A DNA stretch of 64,000 bases from Dermatophagoides farinae. Lineage: Eukaryota; Arthropoda; Arachnida; Sarcoptiformes; Pyroglyphidae. The DNA lies in assembly GCF_024713945.1 (NCBI RefSeq), contig NC_134684.1:4285001-4349000 (forward strand), read 5' to 3'. Shown one piece after another: positions 39,301 to 53,200 of the stretch. Made by a program: the position numbers and the translations under genes. Every line of letters starts with the position of its first letter. Position 1 is the first letter of the stretch. Below the pieces are notes generated by a model that ran no database searches, was not told the origin of the DNA, and saw only the letters and a list, made by a program, of their open reading frames with translations.

Positions 39301-42300
39301 TCCGACTATTAATATATGATGAACATTTTGACACTTTTATCATTTGTTTTTTGTTGATTCATCTCATTTTATGGTTCAATGATTCGATTCAGAAATTTTT
39401 CGCCTTTTGATTTGAGTATTATAACGATTATCGGATAGAACAGGTAAAATCTAGATGCATTTTTTTTTGTTGACCTTGTTTTATGTGAAAAACAACAGAT
39501 TCTTTTTTATAATCTTTCATTAGAGCAGTTTTATTGTAACCCTTGTTCTAGAAAAAAAAATAATCGAATACAATGATCATATCGTTGTGAATCGATTTGT
39601 ACTCATCAATTGAATCAGGTTAATCCTTTCGGTTAAACCTTGTTTTTCCCAATGTTACCCATGATAAAATGATGATGATGATGATGTTGCTGTTGGTGGT
39701 GGTGTTGGTGTTTGGCATTCATTCATTGATGGTAATTTTTTTCCTTTACAATTTATTCGATTCATTCGGTAGACAGAAAAAAATTCATTTAGAAAATTCC
39801 ATTAGATTGAGAATCGCCGTACACATTCGAAAGATGTTAATTAGACAATCATGTTTGGTAATTGACCACAATTTGATCCCTTGACTACCAGCTTATAAAG
39901 ATCTAATCAATCTATTGAAATCGATTATTCGATTGTTAATCGATTTTATTATTATTATCCATGACTCACGATTCTATCACATGACATCATCATCATCATT
40001 ATTATTATGATTATGATTATGCTAGTAGTCGATGTCTTTATTTTATTCAATCTTTTCTTTTTTTCTTTCTTTCTTTCTTTTTTTCTTTTCATATATAGAT
40101 GATCTATTGTCAAACATCAATAGTAATAATAATCAAAACGATTTGGATTGTACAAATGGTGGTCTTATAACATTCGAATTGATCACCGGTTATGTACTGA
40201 CATCACCTGCCGAAACTGTTACAATGATGCCAGGTATATTACAGTTAAGCGATTGTATTGATCGTTGCCAAAAAAATCAAACCTGTAAAGCATTAAATTT
40301 TGAGACTGGACTATGTGTACTACTCACGACCGCTGCTAATGATCAGACTACCGTATTGACACCATCACAATTCCCGGTATTCACTATTTTTGCCCAGAAA
40401 ATCTGTCTGAATAGTATGTGTTTGGTGTGAAATTTTTTCTTTTTAAAAACCATTATCATCATTGCATTTTTCTTATCTTATTCGTCTTTTATCTATAGAA
40501 AATTATCAAAAATGTGCCAATAAAGGATGGTCATTTGAACGTGTATTAGGATTCGAATTGAAGGATAAAGATTTACGACAAATTCAAGTATCAAATCGTT
40601 TTGCATGTATGCAAGCTTGTCTATCCGAACGGGAATTTATTTGTCGTTCAGCAAATTATGATCCGGATACCGGTGATTGTACCCTTTCCGATATGGATCG
40701 CGGATCAATTAATCCGACACATGATCTTAAAATGCGTACTTATGGACCATCAAGTGGATCAACCGAATACATTGAAAACAATTGTATTGAAGGTATGTAC
40801 TAACCGAGAAAGAGAAAAATGACAAAATTATCACTTGGACAATATCACAACTTCACATCATCATTCAATATAAGATGAAAATTTCATCATCATTATCATT
40901 TGAAAACAATTAGCCGAAAAAATTTAAAACCCGATAATTTTGCAACCAAGCGTAACGATTATTATTTTTTTGTGTAACAACTACTTTTGCTGCTAAGTTT
41001 GTTACTACAATTGTAGTCTCAAACTTTAAAGTTTTCGGGATATTTTCTGAAGAGTAAAACAGTGGGATGATGATGTAATAAGTGGTAGTAGTAACCATGA
41101 TATTCATAATATTGTATATCAAAAGATTGTCGATCATCATCTTAGGATAATTGGTAATAGTAGTTTTTGACCATACTCAAAATCATCATTATTGTCAAAT
41201 GATTGATAGATTTACTTTGATGATGATTGTTGTTGTTGTTCCAATGAAAAATGAATACGAAAGATTGAGAGATTTGTGATTAGAATGGATGAAGAATTGA
41301 AAAAAAATTTCTTTCATTGAGGAATCATCGTCGTCAATGTTTTTTTTCACAATAACAACAATATGCCAAAAAAGGGTCAATCATCATCATCATCATCATC
41401 TGACAATCGTCCATTAGTCAAGAAAAATGATGATGATGATGTAGAATCTACATTGTAGATGGCATAGAGGGCATACAAAACAATCATCATCATACCGGTA
41501 ATAGTTTATGGTGCCCACACTGAATTTTTATTTTTCATTTTCTGTACGGCCGGTAAAAATGATGAGATAATCTTTATTTTCATTCTCCTTCAATGTGTTT
41601 TTTAGTGTGGCTATGATGTTAGTTTTCCCATGATGTGAAATGGTGAAAAAAATGTAATAATAATGATGATGATGAAATTCGGAGCAAAAATCTGTCGAAT
41701 ACTTATATATCAAATGATAAATTGTTTTTTTTTCTTTTGTTGATGACAATTTTTGTTTTCTGTTTTTTCCATTAATTTCTTTTCGATATTTTTCCATCTA
41801 TTTAGAACCGAAAAAATTGTGCGATTTTCGTCCAATTGAAGGAAAATTATTGAAAACGGTTGATTTTGTCTATCAAAATGTCCAATCAATTGATGAATGT
41901 CGTGAAAAATGTCTATCATCGCCATATCGTTGCCATTCATTCGATCTGGGTGATCCAAATAATCCGAATCATGTTTGTCGTACAAGTCATCTGGATAAAT
42001 ATTCATTGGCTCATATTGAAGATGCATATCTACAGGTTAACGGAGCCATTACATACGAATTACATTCATGTTATAACGGTATGTATACGGATTAATAATC
42101 TACCTACATTGATCATTTGATATTTCTATTTAGCAACCATCAAATCTAATTAGTGTAATGTTTTCATTTTTCCACTGTCCATTATATACATAGAAATTTC
42201 GTTTTAATTTTATGAGCATTTCACATGCAAATTTGCACAGAAAAATATATAAAGATGATGATGGTAATAGGCAAATAATATAAGGAAGCAGCAGGTTTCA

Positions 42301-44804
42301 TAGATTTTCACTGATAAGTGATATTGTCGCGCCATTTTTTTGTTTTGTTTCATAAACATAAACAGCAACAGGTGTTTTTTCCAACACAATTGCTTCTCAA
42401 TTTCGGTGGCCTGTATTTTTTTCAATAACGGTACAAATTTTTGTTGGCCGTTTTTCTTTCCTGTTATTATTTTCTATGATACTGTGGCTAACTAGCTAGA
42501 TCGATCTTCTTTAGAATAATTATGATATGGTCAAAATGAATAATGTTAGCATTTTTGAAGGTTGTTTTTTGACTCGTAACGCGCTCTATTTAACATTTGA
42601 CAACAACGAAAATGATTCTTAATGATGATGATCAGGATATATCCATCATCCAGACGACAATCATTTCGTCATTTTGAAGACGATATCCGTTGAGATATAT
42701 TACCAAGTCGCCTCTTTTTGAAACTCACCTAGTTATTAGATTCGGTTGACATTTGTTCCTTGAATTTCCATACTTTTTTTTTATTTGATTCTAGATCTTA
42801 AGGTTTTCTTCATTATAATCATAGTTATCATTATCAAAAGTTTGTTTCAACATTTTGAAAAAGCTCATTAATTTCTTTTTGTTTTTTTTTCTTTTCATTT
42901 TCCAATCAAACAGTGAGTATTCTTTGTAAATCACGCGAAATGATTGCTCATGTACAGACGACAAAAATTTTCGATGGAAAAATCTATGCAAAATCAAAAC
43001 CAAATCTTTGTGTTGAAGATATCCAGAATAGTTTGGATTTTGAGATACGAATGAAATATCATGATGTTGATTGTGACGTTAAAGAAGTTGTACATGGCCA
43101 CTTTAGTAATGATATTGTCATCCAACATCATGATATGATTGTTACAACAAAAGATCTTGGCTTAAGTATTCATTGTAAATACGATTTATCTAATCGTAGT
43201 ATTACGAATAATGTTAATCTTTCCGTTGATGGGTATGTTAATAACTTTTAATGTTGTATGTTGTATTTGACAGGAATAACCCTTAATTGTTCATTGTTTT
43301 TGCCTCTTTCCAACGACAGTGATGTTGATGCAACCGATAGCCAATCGGCCATTGTAAGCTCACCAAATGTAACAATGAGAATTACTGATCGATTGGGCAG
43401 TAACATTGTTTCAGCTCAAGTTGGTGACCCCCTTATGATTCGTTTTGAAATTGTTGAAGCAACAAGTAAATATATATTGATTTCGATGCTCCTAATTGTT
43501 ATCTAAATCGTAATTTTTTTCCATTGAAAATTTCATTCTTAGGTCCATATGAAATTTTTGTTCGAGAATTAGTAGCTGTGGATGGTCAAGATCAATCAGA
43601 AATTTTATTGATCGATTCAAATGGCTGTCCAACTGATATCGCTATAATGGGCGCAATGAATAAGATTGGCGGCGATCGTAAAGCGATTGAAGGTCCATTT
43701 GATGCATTTAAATTTCCAACATCAGAAACGGTTCAATTTCGTGCATTAGTTACTCCTTGTTTACCAACATGTGAACCAGTACAATGTGATATAAGGGGTT
43801 ATGATGGTGGTCTCAGAGAATTAAGCTCATTTGGCCGTCGAAGACGACGCCGTAGTATACGTAGACGAAGTATTTCTTCAAACCATATCAATAATGATGA
43901 TATTCTCAATGAAGAAGAGATAATTGTTGCCAAAGCTATCCAAATTAAGGATAAGTTTGCATTTAATGGCAAAGATAAACGGAAAAATCAATCGGGACAA
44001 CTGCAACAACAACAACAACAAGATCATCATCGATCTACATACGATTCAAATGAAGAAGGTTAGTATAATCATGCAGAAAAACAAATAGAATGACCGCATT
44101 ACAATCGAAATGAATATCATTAGCATTCGTGATAAAGCATCTGTTCAGAAGTGAAAAACAAAAACATGGTTTTTAGACTGTAATTAAAGACAGGTTTAAC
44201 ATCAATTTCAAAATCAGTGGATTTTAGATTTCTGTATTTGCTTGTTTGTTTTGCTTTTACAATGAAAATGATGACTTTAAAAGTTATGACCATAGTCATT
44301 ATAGTTGGTTTTAAGGCTTAGGGTTTATATTTAAATTTTTTCCGATTCTTAGTGAGACGGTCAGAACAAAAGGATTTAATTGAATCATGATAATGATGGT
44401 CGTTATGTCACAATAACATAGTAGATGAATGTTCTAATAATCATCAAACGAAAACTAAATTACTTTTTTTCATTTCTTTTTCATTCATAGCATTTATTGT
44501 CTCACGGCGTGATCTGATTTCAAACACTGGTACCTGTTTAAATTCAATGGGATTTATATTTGCCGGATCATTTTTTCTATTGGCACAATTGGTGTTATTA
44601 TTAACATGGGCATGTCTACGTAGTAGATCACAATCATTGCTAACGAAAACATCAACATTATCATCACCATCATTTTCATCATCATCATCCGCATCATGGG
44701 ATATAATGGATCGTAGTAAAATTATTCGTCCAACATTATGCGCTAGTCATAATCATCACAATGTTTTCCATCATTATCAACAAACAGGAAAACATCATGT
44801 ATGA
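33361..44804 (+). CDS. PAN(x3)-ZP domain transmembrane protein, + strand copy
   Basis: Eight exons (33361-33520, 40099-40413, 40499-40792, 41806-42078, 42914-43232, 43320-43465, 43543-44058, 44491-44804) join to 778 aa. Such proteins are apical extracellular-matrix organisers; arthropod relatives with PAN plus ZP modules include NompA and Trynity. Order: signal peptide ending about residue 49 (FVIIKCSILLFASICTTSHA), three PAN/apple modules (about 65-158, 160-256, 258-347), then a ZP domain with ordered cysteines (CKSRE, NLC, DCDV, HCKY; later NGCPTD and the TPCLPTCEPVQC cluster). A run of six Arg at about 601-606 is a furin-type cleavage site. A Gln run precedes one transmembrane helix (about 695-718) and a Ser-rich cytoplasmic tail. 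Intron 1 is about 6.6 kb, while several others are under 90 nt. A paralogue lies inverted at 47.4-55.3 kb. Which insect gene is the orthologue is uncertain. Confidence 0.88.
34035..34094. repeat. (GTT)n followed by (ATTC)n
   Basis: About eight GTT units (34035-34059) are followed, after a short spacer, by about six ATTC units (34071-34094), inside the large intron. Confidence 0.9.
37693..37717. repeat. (CT)n microsatellite
   Basis: About 12 CT units in the large intron; a second run of about ten lies at 38732-38751. Confidence 0.95.
41004..41034. other. Two adjacent 14-bp palindromes
   Basis: ACTACAATTGTAGT (41004-41017) and AAACTTTAAAGTTT (41021-41034) are each perfect palindromes, three bases apart, in the ~1 kb intron 3 of the + strand PAN-ZP gene. 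No function is evident. Confidence 0.55.
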
Positions 44805-45631
44805 TGCTGACAATGAAACAAATGAAAATGTTATGAACAGCAATAGAAAGAAACATTTTCCAATTGTCTACTAATTCAAGTGGATTTTTGTTTGATTGAC
44901 GAACTACGATAGAATTTTTTTTCAAATTCTTCAATTTTTTCTACATCTAATCTAAATTTATTTTACAAAATGGGATTCAAGGGAAACAAACAAAAAAAAC
45001 AGAAAAACATTGACACTTTCAAAAGAACTCAATTTTTTACAGCCATTCAATTTTCATTTCAATTTGTAAATATTTTTTGACGACTGATTTGAATAATTTT
45101 CAAACCACACTATTATTTATTGCCCAATTATTCTTCATCAAACAAAAGAACAAATTCTTGCCTTTTTATTTATTTATTTATTTAACTTATTTAAAAAATA
45201 ATTGTGGTCCATTCGTTTTTTCAGACAATCGGACCGACAATCGAGTTGTTCTAATTTTTCACACACACTTGATGTGTTTTTTCAATTGAAGTTTTGAATT
45301 TCTAATGTTTTTTAAATCATTTGTGCTTCAGCGATTCTCCAGATTTAGATTTTTAAGCAAATAAAATTTTTGTCTCATTATTTTAATCATGAAATTGCAT
45401 TCAGTCCAACCTTTGATAAACTTTAAGAAAAAACACCCATTCTAATCTGAACACAACTAGAACCAGTGAAGTCAATGTTTTCCAATAAGTTTTAAAACAA
45501 ATTCTTTATTCAAATAGAAAATAATAATACAAGCGAAAGTGTTTGTTCAACAGATACAACGCCATGTTGTTCATATTATAACAAACTAAATTGCAGAAAA
45601 GTTCTTGGGCATTGTGATTGATAAAAATCAA
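44805..45631. other. Intergenic region between PAN-ZP (+) and NudC (-) 3' ends
   Basis: Non-coding, AT-rich. AATAAA (+) at 45360-45365 is a candidate distal signal for the PAN-ZP transcript. TTTATT at 45505-45510 gives AATAAA (-) about 120 nt after the NudC stop. Confidence 0.55.
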
Positions 45632-46759
45632 TCAGCCGAATTTACATTTACTGAAATCCATTTCTGGGTGTTGAGCCATAAATTTTTTCAACATTTCCTG
45701 CTTTTGCTGCTGTTCTGATGTCGGCAAACCCATCTCCTTTTGTCGTTGATCATACATCATTTTTTCCACCATACTACGTGTTTCACCATCAAGATCGGAT
45801 AATTTTGATGATTCTGGATTAATTTTTCGAGTGTTCAATTCAGGATCTGTTGTTATTAATTTATTCCACCAATCCATTTTGTTATGTTTAGTCATTGTAA
45901 TAACAATCATCACTGCATCTTGAATCACCCAAAAACAATCTTCCAATTTTATCTCATTGTACAGATCACCATCGATGATAAATGGATGACCTTAGGATAG
46001 AAAGAATTTTTTTAGCGCAAATTCATATTGATATTATATCATTTTAATATTCATAAAACGTACCTTTGACACCAACCTGTAAATGTTTCTTTTGAAAATT
46101 AACGACAACATCACGTGATTTGAGTTTGATGCCTAATCGAACAGGAACTTTTAGTTCAATTTCATCCAAAGTTTGTGTCCACGAATAATTGGGTAAATCA
46201 CAACCATTGCCAGAATTTGGTTTCAATTTATTTGGATCATCTTCATCATCGTTGTCTTTGACAGCAGGTTGATCATCATCGAGTTTATTTTCTTCGTTTG
46301 TTTTGTCGCCATTATTCAATTCTGATGCTATGACGGAATAAATTTTAGAAAATTTTTTATCAAGATAAAATCCATACCTTGTTGCTGTTTTTTTCTTTGT
46401 TCTTCTTTCATTTTTTCTGCTTCTTCATCGGTAATTTCAACAATGGCTGGTTCGTCTTTCATTTTTTTGATATATTCCTCTTCTTCACGTTTTTTAGCCG
46501 CCAACCGTTCTTGATGCTTTTTCTCTTTTTCTATTTTCAATTTTTCCTGTTGTTGGTGAATTTGTTTGGATTCTTGATTCCATTTTTCAAATGTTTCCAT
46601 CACTGTTTTTTTAGCCTTCTCTTCACCGGCACCAATGAAGAAATCTGTCTTTCGAGCCATAAAGCTGAATATAGTATCCAAAAATTCCAAAACGCCTCCC
46701 TTATGTTGTTGTGCCATCGACAACAATATGCCATCAAAACGTTCTTGATTTTCCGCCAT
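45632..46759 (-). CDS. NUDC: NudC, dynein/Hsp90-associated nuclear distribution protein
   Basis: Three exons (46759-46378, 46327-46064, 45990-45632) with 50- and 73-nt introns give 334 aa; human NUDC is 331. NudC is a cytosolic Hsp90 co-chaperone that stabilises LIS1 and supports dynein, mitosis and nuclear migration. The N-terminal domain opens [20 protein letters not shown] with [12 protein letters not shown]. It is followed by a Lys/Glu/Gln coiled coil and an acidic linker. The p23-like CS domain (about 170-260) has [17 protein letters not shown], the basic [10 protein letters not shown] strand, and [21 protein letters not shown]. The C-terminus retains [34 protein letters not shown] and [12 protein letters not shown]. 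All are family hallmarks. It sits between the 3' ends of two paralogous PAN-ZP genes. Very confident. Confidence 0.97.
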
Positions 46760-47441
46760 CTTCGTTGATAGAATGAATCGATTGATATCGAATGCTGTTT
46801 TACAAAATTACGAAATTAAAAACAATGCGTGAAATGTGAAAATGTTCGAATCTTCTTGTCAAAGAAAACACTCGAAAAAACGTGATGATTCCAACCATTG
46901 GCCATTCATAAAGATTGTTTCAGATTAATTTCCATTAAAATGCATAGATGGCAACTCCATCAGATGGAATAAATTTTTCATTATTTCTAGAGCGCCAAAA
47001 ATTAAATTTTTGTTCAAGCTTCACTTGACCACTTTAAAAGTCTTTATTATTTGATTGAATGAGAAAAAATTACATAAATATGCATGAAGTATTCATAATT
47101 TGATAATTCGGCCCGTTTCGAAATACATGATATGTGATTCGTTGGACAGGATGGGAAAAAACAATTGATTTAGTAAAAGAAAAAAGCAAAAATAATTTGG
47201 CCACACCTTAACATTCGGAAAAAATAATAAATTTCTACCCATCTTCATGCTCATCATTTAATGTGCTCCTGTTGAACGAGTGACAATAATTTTCTGGTTC
47301 AAAAAATTAATAAATAAATAAATAGCCAAAGTTTGAATGAGAGCCAAGAAAAAAAATGAAGTCCTTTTCCCGTGGATTTCTTGCAAGTTAAAGCCCGTAA
47401 CCAGTGAGTGTCTTGTATCAGAATTTGCCAGAAGAAAAAGT
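46760..47441. other. Intergenic: NudC promoter and PAN-ZP 3' end
   Basis: About 680 bp, no coding frame. It must hold the NudC promoter and the end of the minus-strand PAN-ZP transcript. A TTTATT at 47043-47048 could be the latter's poly(A) signal. No clear core promoter motif is recognised. Confidence 0.5.
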
Positions 47442-50247
47442 TCATGAAAAATATCCATGTTGTCGACTAGGTACCGAGTATACGATTGATGATGATTGTA
47501 GTGGGCCACACGTTCTTTTTGTGATGGGCATCCGATTGATTGATTTCGTTGATGGAACCAATGACCACTGAGTGGATGCTGATGATGCTTTTCCATAAAT
47601 CAATTCATTTTCAAGCAATGAATTTTTACGCTTTTTACTCCAAATATATGACCAACTGATGATTAGGATTGTTTGACATACTAGAAATGCTACGGCAAAT
47701 ATCATTAGGCTGATAACATTTACACATGGTGATGTAATCTCCATTCGTGGTAAACCATTAATTGAAATGGAATCTTTTTTGATTTGGAAATAAAAAAAAT
47801 TATCATAAATAAAATTGATATCGGATCAAGTGAATATATTTACCTTCAAAATCGGCATATACTTCTGAGTGATTGTTTTGTTCGATTTTATTTCGTTTTT
47901 TACCATCTTTTACTGCAAATTTATCAGTTACACTCAATGATTCTACAACAATAACATTTTGCCTAGGATCATTGATATCTGATTTATTATTATCATCAGC
48001 ATTGGATGGTGAACGACGTCTTCTTCGTCGGCCATACGATATGCTTTGGCTTGTTCGGCCATTCGGCAGATTAAGATTACAATTGATTGGCTCGCAATTT
48101 GTAATACATGGTGTGATCAATGCTTTGAATTGAACAATATCCGATGAAGGAAATTTGAACGCTTCGAAACTTGTCTCCAATGTTTTTGCGCTTTCACGAG
48201 ATTTTAATACTGGTTTCATGATGGCAACATCCGTTGGACAACCATCCGAATCGATAAGAACAAATTCGGACATATCACTACCATCCAAAGCTATTAATTC
48301 ACGGACAAATAATTCATACGGAGCTGTTGTTGTTATATAAAGATGAATAAAATTGTAAAAAATTTTATTATTGAAAAACAAAATTAAAATTTTTATTAAA
48401 TGAATCGTTTTCAGGATACATTTCATCAGTTAAACCTTCCTTTTATACCAGATTTATAGAAAAAATTTCTTGCGAATCATTAATCAATCATTATTGCAAC
48501 AATTATGTTGGCGATGATGGTTTTTCGGACAAAAACACTAAAACATATGGCAAAGTAATTAGAATTTTGCAGAAAAAACAATTCAAGTCTATCGTAGGAT
48601 TCTTTTAATCTTTGAATATAAAGAAAATGAAATTATAGCCTTTAAGATGATGGTCATAAAAATCGATGCTGTATATATAACTATTATGGTCATTATTTCT
48701 TCAATCGTTATAATCAATAATAATGAATAATTACTCATCATCCAAGACACCTGAACTAGTGAAAATGATGGCAATAATGAATGGAAATCTAAATCTAAAT
48801 CTAAATCTAAATCTAAAATATAATTGCTACATTTACATACAATACAAAATTGATTAGTAGGATAGTCTTCATTGGCTTCATCATACAAATAATGAATTTG
48901 TTTGAAATGCAAATGTCTTTCGAACACAAAAAGAAAAAAGAGTTGATTATATTCTGCACATTCGTATAAGGTATTTTTGTTATTCAGATAGATAAAACAA
49001 AAAAACGTGTCATCCTTCCTCTCTTATAATCACGGTGAATAAATCTCAGACTTCCTCATTGAATGCGTAGTGTGTTTATTTGTATTTTTCTTTTTTCTCT
49101 TTGTTAAACATATAGTTTGATGAGAATCAACATTCCAGAATGAATTGTGTCAATAATGATCATGATGATGATGATGATCAGAATAGAAATGAGAACTTTT
49201 TGCTGAGTGAGGACAATCATATTCAAAACTTCATGAACATTCATTCATTTGTTCATGGTTTAAGATGAATATGTAATTATGAGAATCAACCGCAAGTTGA
49301 CCATCCTCATCATGATCACCTCGAATGACATACAGATCTTCTCACTACTAGTGTATCTGAAGGTCAGGATTCCATCATCTATTCATATGTGAATGGTTGG
49401 CAATTACATTCGATCATTACCAACATCATCATTGCCAATTTTCGATTGATTTGAAAATCGATTATTTAGAAAAAAATGAACATTCTATAAACTTACTTGA
49501 TTGGTCGACAATTTCAAAACGTAACACTAATTGATCACCAACTTTAGCCGCACGTACATTGGCACCATCCATATCTACAATCGTCATTGTTACATTTGGT
49601 GAATCGACAACAGCTGAATGTGTACCGATTGGCTGCAAATTGCTATTTGAAAATTGATTGAAAACAAGAATTATTATTATAAGCAAAATGATGGTAAAGT
49701 GAACAGCAACTGCAACAGCAGCAATTTCAATTTTCTCTAAGATGAAAAGATATAAGAAAATGATCGAAAAAAATACAATTATAGGGCAATTCAAACATGC
49801 CAATTAATGTTAACCAAGTGTAAAATTATTCGCTTGAGCAAGGTGATAAATTCCATTATATTAACCAATGAATAAACCAACCATCGTCACCAATGTTTGA
49901 TTTACCTACATTGTAGATCTTTCTGATATCGATTTGCCGTTGAAAAAGCAAGAAAGAATTGTCAATTTGGGTGTTTTAACCCGAAAATAGAAGAAAAACA
50001 TTTCTAACGGGAATGACCAGTTACCGATAAAAATTGGTTTGAAAATAGTAATTATCTTTTCCTGTCTAAAGGATTCTTCCGTTTTGTGTTTTTTTCCGCT
50101 TTATCACACATTTATGACATTTGCATATACATTTCATTTGGTGTGAATGTAATTTTTCAAATAGCGAAAACAACGAAAAAAGGAGAGAACATTTGAGACT
50201 AATGGAAAAAAATGTTTGTTTAAGATATTTGACATTTGAAAATACAA

Positions 50248-50279
<32 letters not shown>

Positions 50280-53200
50280 ATTTTTCTTTTGACATACTCT
50301 TGAAAGTAATTTGAATTTTTCTTCTAACCAGCCTATAATTTTCAAGTTTGATAATCATGACCATGATGATTCCCAAGAAGGGTGACATTTGAAGATGAAT
50401 GAAAATTTCATATGACAAAAGATCCGGCGATTATCATGATCACTAGTTTGTCACACACATGCACACACATTCTTGTCTTTTTTCTTCTTTCTATTTAGAA
50501 GATGACAAATAATGATTAGTGTAATTATAATTACAGGATATTCAAAGTTTGATTTATGAAGATTGATGCGATTCAAATCACACACAAACAATAATTAGAT
50601 GTATCGAATCAATCAATGTTATCTTGATTATCGGACATTTGAGAAAATCAGTAATCAATTTTTTGAACACAACTATTGGTTATCTTGTTAATGATTATAA
50701 TAATCAAACACAGAACCTGATGGCTGACTTATTGTCTAATTATTAATGAATATGGTGATTATCTAGTTTCCTAGTTCATTATAATTGAAAATATGGAAAT
50801 AATAGGATTTCGAAAAAATTTTCTCTTACCCAGTAATATCAAGATTGACGTTGTTTGAAATGCTTTGATTGGAAAGATCATATTTACAGTTGATGTTTAG
50901 ACCAAGATCTTGTGTGGTGACAATCATATCGTGATGTTGGATGACAATATCATTCGTATATTGACCTCTTGAAGTTTGCTGTACATCACATTCAAGATCA
51001 TTATATCCCATATGGATTTCAAATTCAAGACTTTCATTCACATCGGTCATACAATGATATGGTTTACGTTTAGCATAGATTTTGCCATCAAATATTTTCG
51101 ATGATCGTACTTTAGCAACCATTTCTCGGGATTCACAATGGATGTTTACTGTGGGTAGAAAAAAATCAATTATAAAAGACAAAAGACAAAGACAGAATTT
51201 AAGATTGGGATAAAGACATCAAAAAAACAAACAAAAAAAAAAAACAACTGACCATCATAACAAGCTTGTAGCTCATAAGTAGATGCACCGGCAATTTCGA
51301 TATAAGGATTATCAATATGCGCCAATGAAATCTTATCTAAATGACTTGTACGACAAACCGGATTACTTGGATCACCGTAATCATATGAATGACATTTATA
51401 TGGTCCTTGTAGACATTGGCGTTGACATTCTTCAATGGTGGTGATATTTTGATAAACCGAATCGACCGTTTTCAATATTCGGCCATGAATCGGTTTAAAA
51501 TCACAAAGTCTTTTTGGTTCTATGAAGGTAGAAATCATAAGAATAAAGTTGTTATCGCTGTTTTGTTGACTAAAATTATGAATATATCTAGTTGTTTGAT
51601 GGGTGAGGATAATGTTAGCAGTTTATAGTTTTAATATCAATCATCGGCTTAAATAATAACCATATATGAACCATCTAACTAATCATTTACATGTCTGACC
51701 TGGCCTTATTGCCTTGTCTTGATATCTTTGTAAAATTGAGAATTTGAAACTTTGCTATGAAAAAAAGAAGAGGATTTTATAGGTAAAACATGTGCAAAGT
51801 AGTTATTATTTATGGTACTCATTCAGCAATGATCAGCACTAGAATGGTAAAGCGTGAAAAACAGAAATCTGTAAAGCTTGATCTAATGGCTAACGATCCA
51901 GATAACACAATAATGATAATACAACACGCAAATCATAAATCAAAAGACTGAATTGATCTTGTAAAAGGTTAATAAACTGATAAACAATAGACGTATGCGT
52001 TTGTGTCAAGTGATAAAAGCGAAAATTTTTGATTCTTTACCTTGTACGCAATTGAATTCATAATAATCAATATTACCGGATGATGGACCATATTTTTGTG
52101 AACGTATTTCCGTATTAATGTTAACTGTATGACGATTCATATCCGAGAGCCAACATTCACCAGTTTTTGATTCATAATTAATCGAACGACATTGAAACTT
52201 TTGCTCCCAAACACATGCTTGCATACAATCTTGACTGGTTGGTGCTTGTAGCAAGCGTTTTTCATGTTCACGAAGTTCAAAGCCACTAACACGTTCAAAT
52301 GCCCATCCATTGTTAGCGCAACTGGTGCTTAGATCTAAGATAGACGATGGAGAAAACAACCACAAAAAGAAAAACATTTATAAAGAACATGTTGTGAAAT
52401 TATTACTGTTAAACAATGGAAAAATAAATAGTTCATTATACAATACAAATATGTTATTTATAACAAAAAAAAAATCATCAGATCATATCAGTCTTGATGA
52501 AAGATTTTTCACATATCCATATCTTGGAAGAATAATTTATCAGAGAAAAAAGACAAGGAATCTTATTATAAATCTAATGATGATGATAATGATGATGATG
52601 GATATAATGATAATGTTCAAAGAAATATAAATTATATATTCTGACCACAAACAATAATAATGGTCAGGATAACAACATTATCGACGAATGATCCAATGTT
52701 AACCTAATCTAAATATTAATGATGAATGAGTGAAGTCATTTTCAACTCTTATCACGAATCGAATACATCGATAATAATCATTAGCACTTCCGCAAATAAC
52801 AATAATGATCATCATCATTTAGATTTGAATTTCTGAAGTGGTAAAGAATGAAAAAAAATAATATTAAAATTTATGATAAAAAACAGAAACGTCGAAAAAA
52901 ATTTTGTTTTTTCTTTCTTGTTTGTTGGAAGTTTGTGTTCCTATCAGAGTGGGACTAGTGTCAAATATCGTAATTAATTAGATTTGAATCATTCAAAGTT
53001 TATTTATTTTTCAAAAAAATAAATAAATTTGCATCACAACAGACAGACAGTGAAAGATTAAATTGAATTATTAAATGATGAAAAATTTTGATTGATTACA
53101 ACAACCAAATGTTAAATACTTGTGAGAGAATCAATATGATGAAACAAACTCGCAAAAGGTATTTTTTTTGTAATGATACATAGACTATAAAGCTTTTTCT

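Larger units (their letters stand above)
33521..40098 (+). other. 6.6 kb first intron of the + strand PAN-ZP gene
   Basis: The GTAAGT donor at 33521 and the ATATATAG acceptor ending at 40098 join exon 1 and exon 2 in phase 1. No exon is recognised inside, and the paralogue lacks any additional exon at this point. Content is AT-rich with (GTT)n at 34035-34059, (ATTC)n at 34071-34094, (CT)n at 37693-37717 and 38732-38751, and many GAT runs. First introns this long in a compact genome often hold enhancers; this is inference. Confidence 0.6.

Noticed and set aside
41528-42027. Minus-strand frames opposite PAN module 3 of the + strand PAN-ZP gene
   Set aside because: Antisense to a well-supported exon and low in complexity.
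46379-46768. 129-codon + strand frame antisense to NudC
   Set aside because: Phe-rich mirror of the Lys/Glu-rich coiled coil of NudC; an antisense shadow.
48589-48927. 112-codon minus-strand frame in an intron of the minus-strand PAN-ZP gene
   Set aside because: It contains the translated hexamer repeat (repeated LD) and AT-rich filler; not a plausible exon and absent from the paralogue.
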